Assembly: GCA_932294295.1 (NCBI GenBank)
Contig: OW028580.1
Location: 26,606,896 to 26,670,895, forward strand
Direction of reading: 5' to 3'
DNA length: 64,000 nt
Source: Alitta virens
Lineage: Eukaryota > Annelida > Polychaeta > Phyllodocida > Nereididae
In this document: positions 60,085 to 64,000 of the stretch, piece by piece
How positions within the stretch are numbered: position 1 is the first letter of the stretch
How the letters are laid out: each line of letters begins with the position of its first letter
The notes under the pieces: model-generated
What the model was told of the DNA's origin: nothing
Databases searched by the model: none
The model's input: the letters and a program-made list of their open reading frames with translations, nothing else
Program-made: the position numbers and the translations under genes

Positions 60085-61749
60085 CTAGCTTGAGTATTTC
60101 GAATAGCTTGGATAGCTTGAGTAACTCGAATAGCTTGAGTAGCTTGGGTAGCTTGAGTAGCTGGAGTAGCTTGGATAGCTGGAGTAACTCGAATAGCTTG
60201 GGTAGCTTGAATAACTGGAATAACTTGAGTAGCTTGGGTAGCTGGAGTAGCTTGAGTAGCTGGAGTAGCTTGGGTAGCCTGAGTAGCTTGAATAGCTGGA
60301 GTAGCTTGGATAACTAGAGTAGCTTGGGTAGCTTGAGTAGCTGGAGTAGCTTGGGTAACTGGAGTAGCTTGGATAGCTGGAGTAACTTGGATAACTTGAG
60401 TAGCTTGGGTAGCTTGAGTAGCTGGAGTAGCTTGCGTAACTGGAGTAGCTTGGATAGCTGGAGTAGCTTGGGTAGCTGGAGTAGCTTGGGTAGCTGGAGT
60501 AGCTTGGAAGGCTTGAGTAACTCGAATAGCTTGGGTAGCTTGAGTAGCTGGAGTAGCTGGAGTAGCTTGGATAGCTGGAGTAACTCGAATAGCTTGAGTA
60601 GCTTGGGTAGCTTGAGTAGCTGGAGTAGCTTGGATAGCTGGAGTAACTCGAATAGCTTGGGTAGCTTGAATAAATGGCATAACTTGAGTAGCTTGGGTAG
60701 CTGGAGTAGCTTGAGTAGCTGGAGAAGCTTGGGTAGCCTGAGTAGCTTGAATAGCTGGAGTAGCTTGGATAACTTGAGTAGCTTGGGTAGCTTGAGTAGC
60801 TGGAGTAGCTTGGGTAACTGGAGTAGCTTGGGTAGCTGGAGTAACTCGAATAGCTTGAGTAGCTTGGGTAGCTTGAGTAGCTGGAGTAGCTTGAATAACT
60901 GGAATAACTTGAGTAGCTTGGGTAGCTGGAGTAGCTTGAGTAGCTGGAGAAGCTTGGGAAGCCTGAGTAGCTTGAATAGCTGGAGTAGCTTGGATAACTT
61001 GAGTAGCTTGGGTAGCTTGAGTAGCTGGAGTAGCTTGGGTAACTGGAGTAGCTTGGATAGCTGGAGTAACTCGAATAGCTTGGGTAGCTTGAGTAGCTGG
61101 AGTAGCTTGAATAACTGGAGTAGCTTGGATAACTTGAGTAGCTTGGGTAGCTTGAGTAGCTGGAGTAGCTTGGGTAACTGGAGTAGCTTGGATAGCTGGA
61201 GTAACTCGAATAGCTTGAGTAGCTTGGGTAGCTTGAGTAGCTTGAGTAGCTGGAGTAACTTGGGTAGCCTGAGTAGCTTGAATAGCTGGAGTAGCTTGGG
61301 TAACTGGAGTAGCTTGGATAGCTGGAGTAACTCGAATAGCTTGAGTAGCTTGGGTAGCTTGAGTAGCTGGAGTAACTTGAATAGCTTGAGTAGCTTGGGT
61401 AGCTTGAATAACTGGAATAACCTGAGCAGCCTGGGTAGCTTGAGTAGCTTGAGTAGCTGGAGTAGCTGGAGTAGCTTGGATAACTTGAGTAGCTCATATG
61501 GCTGTATCCATTCGAATAGCTTGAGTAGCTCGGATAGCTTGAGTAGCTCAGATAGCTGGATCCACTTGAATAGCTTGAGTAGCTTGGAACGCTTGAGTAG
61601 CTTGGATAGCTGGATCCACTTGAATATCTTGAGTAGCTTCCATGGCTTGAATGTTTCCCATAGCTTGATTTGCCTGCATGACTTGGGCGACCCTCCGAGC
61701 AGACAAGAAGAGCAGTCACAAGGAAAACAAGTCCTATCAAATTCTTCAT
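60085..61749 (-). CDS. Secreted Ser/Tyr/Pro-rich tandem-repeat protein (silk- or matrix-like)
   Basis: A single-exon 554-residue protein begins with a clear signal peptide (MKNLIGLVFLVTALLVCSEG). A short His/Gly/Ser-rich linker with a few basic residues (RPSHAGKSSYGKHSSHGSYS) follows, and then about 500 residues of three-residue units, YSS or YPS. Almost every third residue is Tyr. Cysteine is nearly absent. The gene has a TATA box about 65 bases upstream and AATAAA downstream, so it looks like a complete, strongly promoted unit. Tyr-rich secreted repeats are known in silks, adhesives, egg coats and shell matrices, often crosslinked through tyrosine, but this protein cannot be assigned to any of them. 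The 9-base DNA repeat makes its length probably polymorphic. No close family is recognised. Confidence 0.75.
   Translation of the reverse strand: MKNLIGLVFLVTALLVCSEGRPSHAGKSSYGKHSSHGSYSRYSSGSSYPSYSSVPSYSSYSSGSSYLSYSSYPSYSSYSNGYSHMSYSSYPSYSSYSSYSSYSSYPGCSGYSSYSSYPSYSSYSSYSSYSSYPSYSSYSSYSSYPSYSSYPSYSSYSSYSGYPSYSSYSSYSSYPSYSSYSSYSSYPSYSSYPSYSSYSSYPSYSSYPSYSSYSSYSSYSSYPSYSSYSSYPSYSSYPSYSSYSSYPSYSSYPSYSSYSSYSGFPSFSSYSSYSSYPSYSSYSSYSSYSSYSSYPSYSSYSSYSSYPSYSSYPSYSSYSSYPSYSSYPSYSSYSSYSGYPSFSSYSSYSSYPSYSSYAIYSSYPSYSSYSSYPSYSSYSSYPSYSSYSSYSSYPSYSSYSSYSSYPSYSSYSSLPSYSSYPSYSSYPSYSSYPSYSSYASYSSYSSYPSYSSYPSYSSYPSYSSYPSYSSYSSYPSYSSYPSYSSYSSYSGYPSYSSYSSYSSYPSYSSYSSYSSYPSYSSYSSYPSYSSYSSYPSYSSYSSYSSYPSYSKYSS
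60090..61620. repeat. 9-base coding minisatellite
   Basis: Repeats of the AGCTACTCN/AGCTACCCA type underlie the protein. The phase is kept throughout, and the units mutate mostly at synonymous or Ser/Pro-switching positions. Because the unit has no stop in several frames, long spurious open frames exist on both strands. Confidence 0.9.
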
Positions 61750-61810
61750 TGTAGCTTGTTCTCAGTAGGCAATTAACAGCTTCTATGTTCATGAGTAATT
61801 GTAAAACCAT

Positions 61811-61818
61811 TTATATAC
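61811..61818 (-). promoter_or_regulatory. TATA box of the Ser/Tyr repeat-protein gene
   Basis: The minus strand reads GTATATAAATGG. Transcription would start around 61785-61790, leaving a leader of about 40 bases before ATG 61749. Confidence 0.6.
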
Positions 61819-61819
61819 G

Positions 61820-63825
61820 AGACTACAAGTGACAGCTGTTTTAGGATAAAGAGCTCAATGAAAGTATTAGTATTTTAATCTAGGATAAGTTTATCATAAA
61901 AAATTAAAACTAATTATCGTTATTCAGCAGCAGTTAATTAATGTAGTGTTACTTTTCTCCCTGCCTCAACCATTCTGTGGGATAGTAATTCATGTTTCAT
62001 CAGTAGAGGATACCATTCAACTCTAAAAGAAACATTTTCAAGAGCAAGACAATTTGTAGATAGATAGATATATTTTATTGACATATATCGAGTCACATTT
62101 GACCCATTTGTCATTACAGAACATACATTTGGAAAAAAGAACACATCTATGACTAAGACTATGTCTGAAATGGATGTGATAAATATGTAATTAATTTGTA
62201 TTAAAGTTAATTGGGAAAGCTACACATCAGTTTTATTAGAAATGCAGATTATATCGATGTTCAGATGTTTTTCAAACTGAACTTGAACAAACAAAAATTT
62301 CTAAAATACCGGAAAATAACTGAAGTGTAAATATAGTTGCTGAAAGCAGGGCAGTTGCATTTTTCATCCTATATGAAGATACATAAAACTAATCCAAACA
62401 ACTATGTATGATAATTTATTGGCACACAAACTGGAACTTAATTTAATTTTTTGATATTCCAAATAGTAAAGTAAATACATGCATAAATGGATAATAATTA
62501 ACCATTAATTTTGCGACATATTCCTAAATAATTTTGAAACATCTTTCCATAATTAATTTGTGCTTCTGTTTGTGTAATCTGATGATATTGGTGTGCACCA
62601 TGAAATAGTGGATTTTGTGGGAAGGTTCTCTTTATTTCCACCAGGTGGCTAAAACTGAATACTGCAATTCTATTAGCTAAATTGTTGCCACTCTTGACTG
62701 TGATTGGCTGAAGCAAAGTGCATCCTAGCAGCAGTATTTTTAGTGCATTTTAATGTATATTTGACACCTTATCATCATAGTGGGTTTTTGTTATTTTTCT
62801 GAGAAAGCTATATTTATGGAATCAGTCAGTTATGACCCACTATGTCTGAAAAGCAAAATGAGTAATAAGAGGAGAGGAAAGACTTATGTCTTGCTGAATT
62901 CAGGGCTGTTCAGTGAAAAGACTCTATTAGATCACATGCCTCAACATATTTATTGCAAAGTAGTTTGTCACTGATTGGTTTTAGACAATAGTTACTGCAA
63001 AAGTATGTCCTACTTATCAATAAGAGGCCACTACAAAGACAGTAACTAATACCTATTCACTCCACATGGAAATTCACACCTTATTACATTTTGTAATGTC
63101 GAATGTTTACAACCAGAAACATATAAATATTTTAAGTTTTAGGGGAGTGCAAATGATTGACATTGTTTTGCCTTTCTGATTCATATGCCTTTTGAAAATA
63201 CCAATATTTAGGAAAACTAGCAAAGCACTACTTAAAAGCCAGGTATATCGTGTCACAAAGCTAAACTTAATACTAATTGTGCAATTGTCGAAATACCTTG
63301 AAATGTCCCTAAATATGACTTTTCAAGTGCGTTTCTCCCAATTTTTATTACTAGAGTATAGTGTGTTTTAACAAGGAGTCAGCACCCAGCAATAAAAGTC
63401 ACGAAAAGTGCCTATGCTGTTGAAAGTGCCTATTGCGGAATGTCATTGACAGGTTAACATCGCACATGAAGCTGACTGCTTCATTATGAACAATGCCTAA
63501 TATGACAAGATGACCAATTGAATGTTACTAAACTGCATGCAGGCCTATTTAAGAAGGTGAGATGGAATCAAGTGTCATTTCGAATCATCCGGACCTGCTT
63601 GTTTCAAAAGAGGCTACATGCTAGATGATCTGCAATAGCACCTATAATGACAATGCTATGCATAGGCATCTTCTCTTACAGGTTTTTGGACCAATTCTGT
63701 TGGAAGAAGAACCAGTGGTCATTTATTGTATATATTTTTTTTCTGGTGAAACTCACCCTGAGCAGAAACATAGGGTGGTAACGCTGTTTGAGATACCAAG
63801 GGGACCAATTCCCCAGATCCTGTAG
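61820..63825. other. No gene recognised
   Basis: AT-rich sequence with short open frames only; a short GATA run lies at about 62058-62070. Confidence 0.4.
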
Positions 63826-63831
63826 TCACAA

Positions 63832-64000
63832 GAAGGCCATTTGGAGATGGTAGTGTTATCATACAAGCAGGGGTATCAGGCCATTGGAAGATGATAGTGT
63901 TATCATACAAGCACAGGCATATCAGGCCATTCGGAGATGGTGGTGTTATCATACAAGCACAGGCATATCAGGCCATTTGGAGATGGTGGTGTTATCATAC
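63832..64000. repeat. 46-base minisatellite running off the window
   Basis: At least three and a half units containing GGAGATGGTGGTGTTATCAT and ACAAGCACAGGCATATC. The spacing between the last two full unit starts (63923 and 63969) is exactly 46 bases. The array continues past the end. Confidence 0.9.

Noticed and set aside
60324..61754. 476-codon plus-strand open frame (Ser/Leu/Trp/Asn-rich)
   Set aside because: It is the antisense reading of the 9-base repeat; it has no signal peptide or promoter, and the minus-strand frame has a signal peptide, TATA box and poly(A) signal.
60314..61810. 498-codon Leu/Lys-rich minus-strand open frame
   Set aside because: Shadow frame of the same repeat. 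Its ATGs lie at or upstream of the expected transcription start.
63832..64000. CRISPR-like array
   Set aside because: The whole 46-base unit repeats with no unique spacers, and the DNA is animal nuclear; it is a minisatellite.

Overview
The window is animal nuclear DNA: AT-rich, with spliced genes bounded by GT/AG introns, AATAAA signals, and many transposon families (DIRS-like, LINE, SINE, hAT-like, Harbinger-like, mariner-like). It suggests a non-vertebrate metazoan, probably marine. The closest recognisable genes are a PARP14-type ADP-ribosyltransferase, an RNF139/TRC8 ubiquitin ligase and a secreted Methyltransf_FA-domain protein. The phylum cannot be settled from the sequence.

Layout. 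1-7.5 kb: transposon relics (Harbinger transposase pieces, LINE 3' ends) and a GATA microsatellite. 7.5-20.4 kb (+): PARP gene A, in which a double-zinc-ribbon exon is spliced in frame to a KH-like/WWE/ART module. 20.4-33 kb: MITEs, the RNF139 gene on the minus strand (27304-24005), and minisatellites. 32.9-47.1 kb (+): PARP gene B, the paralogous KH-like/WWE/ART module preceded by the C-terminal half of a macro domain. 47.1-53 kb: a decayed mariner-like transposon, a LINE tail and unassigned sequence. 53.2-57.2 kb (+): a signal-peptide plus Methyltransf_FA gene. 57.75-59.48 kb: a nested fold-back transposon. 60.1-61.75 kb (-): a TATA-driven single-exon gene for a secreted Ser/Tyr/Pro repeat protein. 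The window ends inside a 46-bp minisatellite.

The main result is the PARP pair. About 12-13.5 kb (8.01-20.43 kb and 33.52-47.10 kb) is duplicated in direct orientation, starting in the intron before the KH-like exon, so the two copies have unrelated N-termini. Downstream of the shared catalytic exon lie two alternative last exons. Both are in the same phase, both encode the C-terminal half of the ART fold, and they differ at the third catalytic position: one gives H-Y-V (mono-ART-like), the other H-Y-E (PARP1-like). After duplication the copies decayed reciprocally. Gene A lost the H-Y-V exon (94-bp deletion of its acceptor plus a 4-bp frameshift) and keeps the H-Y-E exon. Gene B keeps the H-Y-V exon and has a stop codon in its H-Y-E exon. 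A DIRS-like retroelement in the same intron of both copies predates the duplication, and a TA-flanked MITE present only in copy A, with its empty site in copy B, postdates it.

Limits: all exon models come from splice signals, phase and family knowledge. No transcripts or database searches were available, and the 5' end of gene B was not found.
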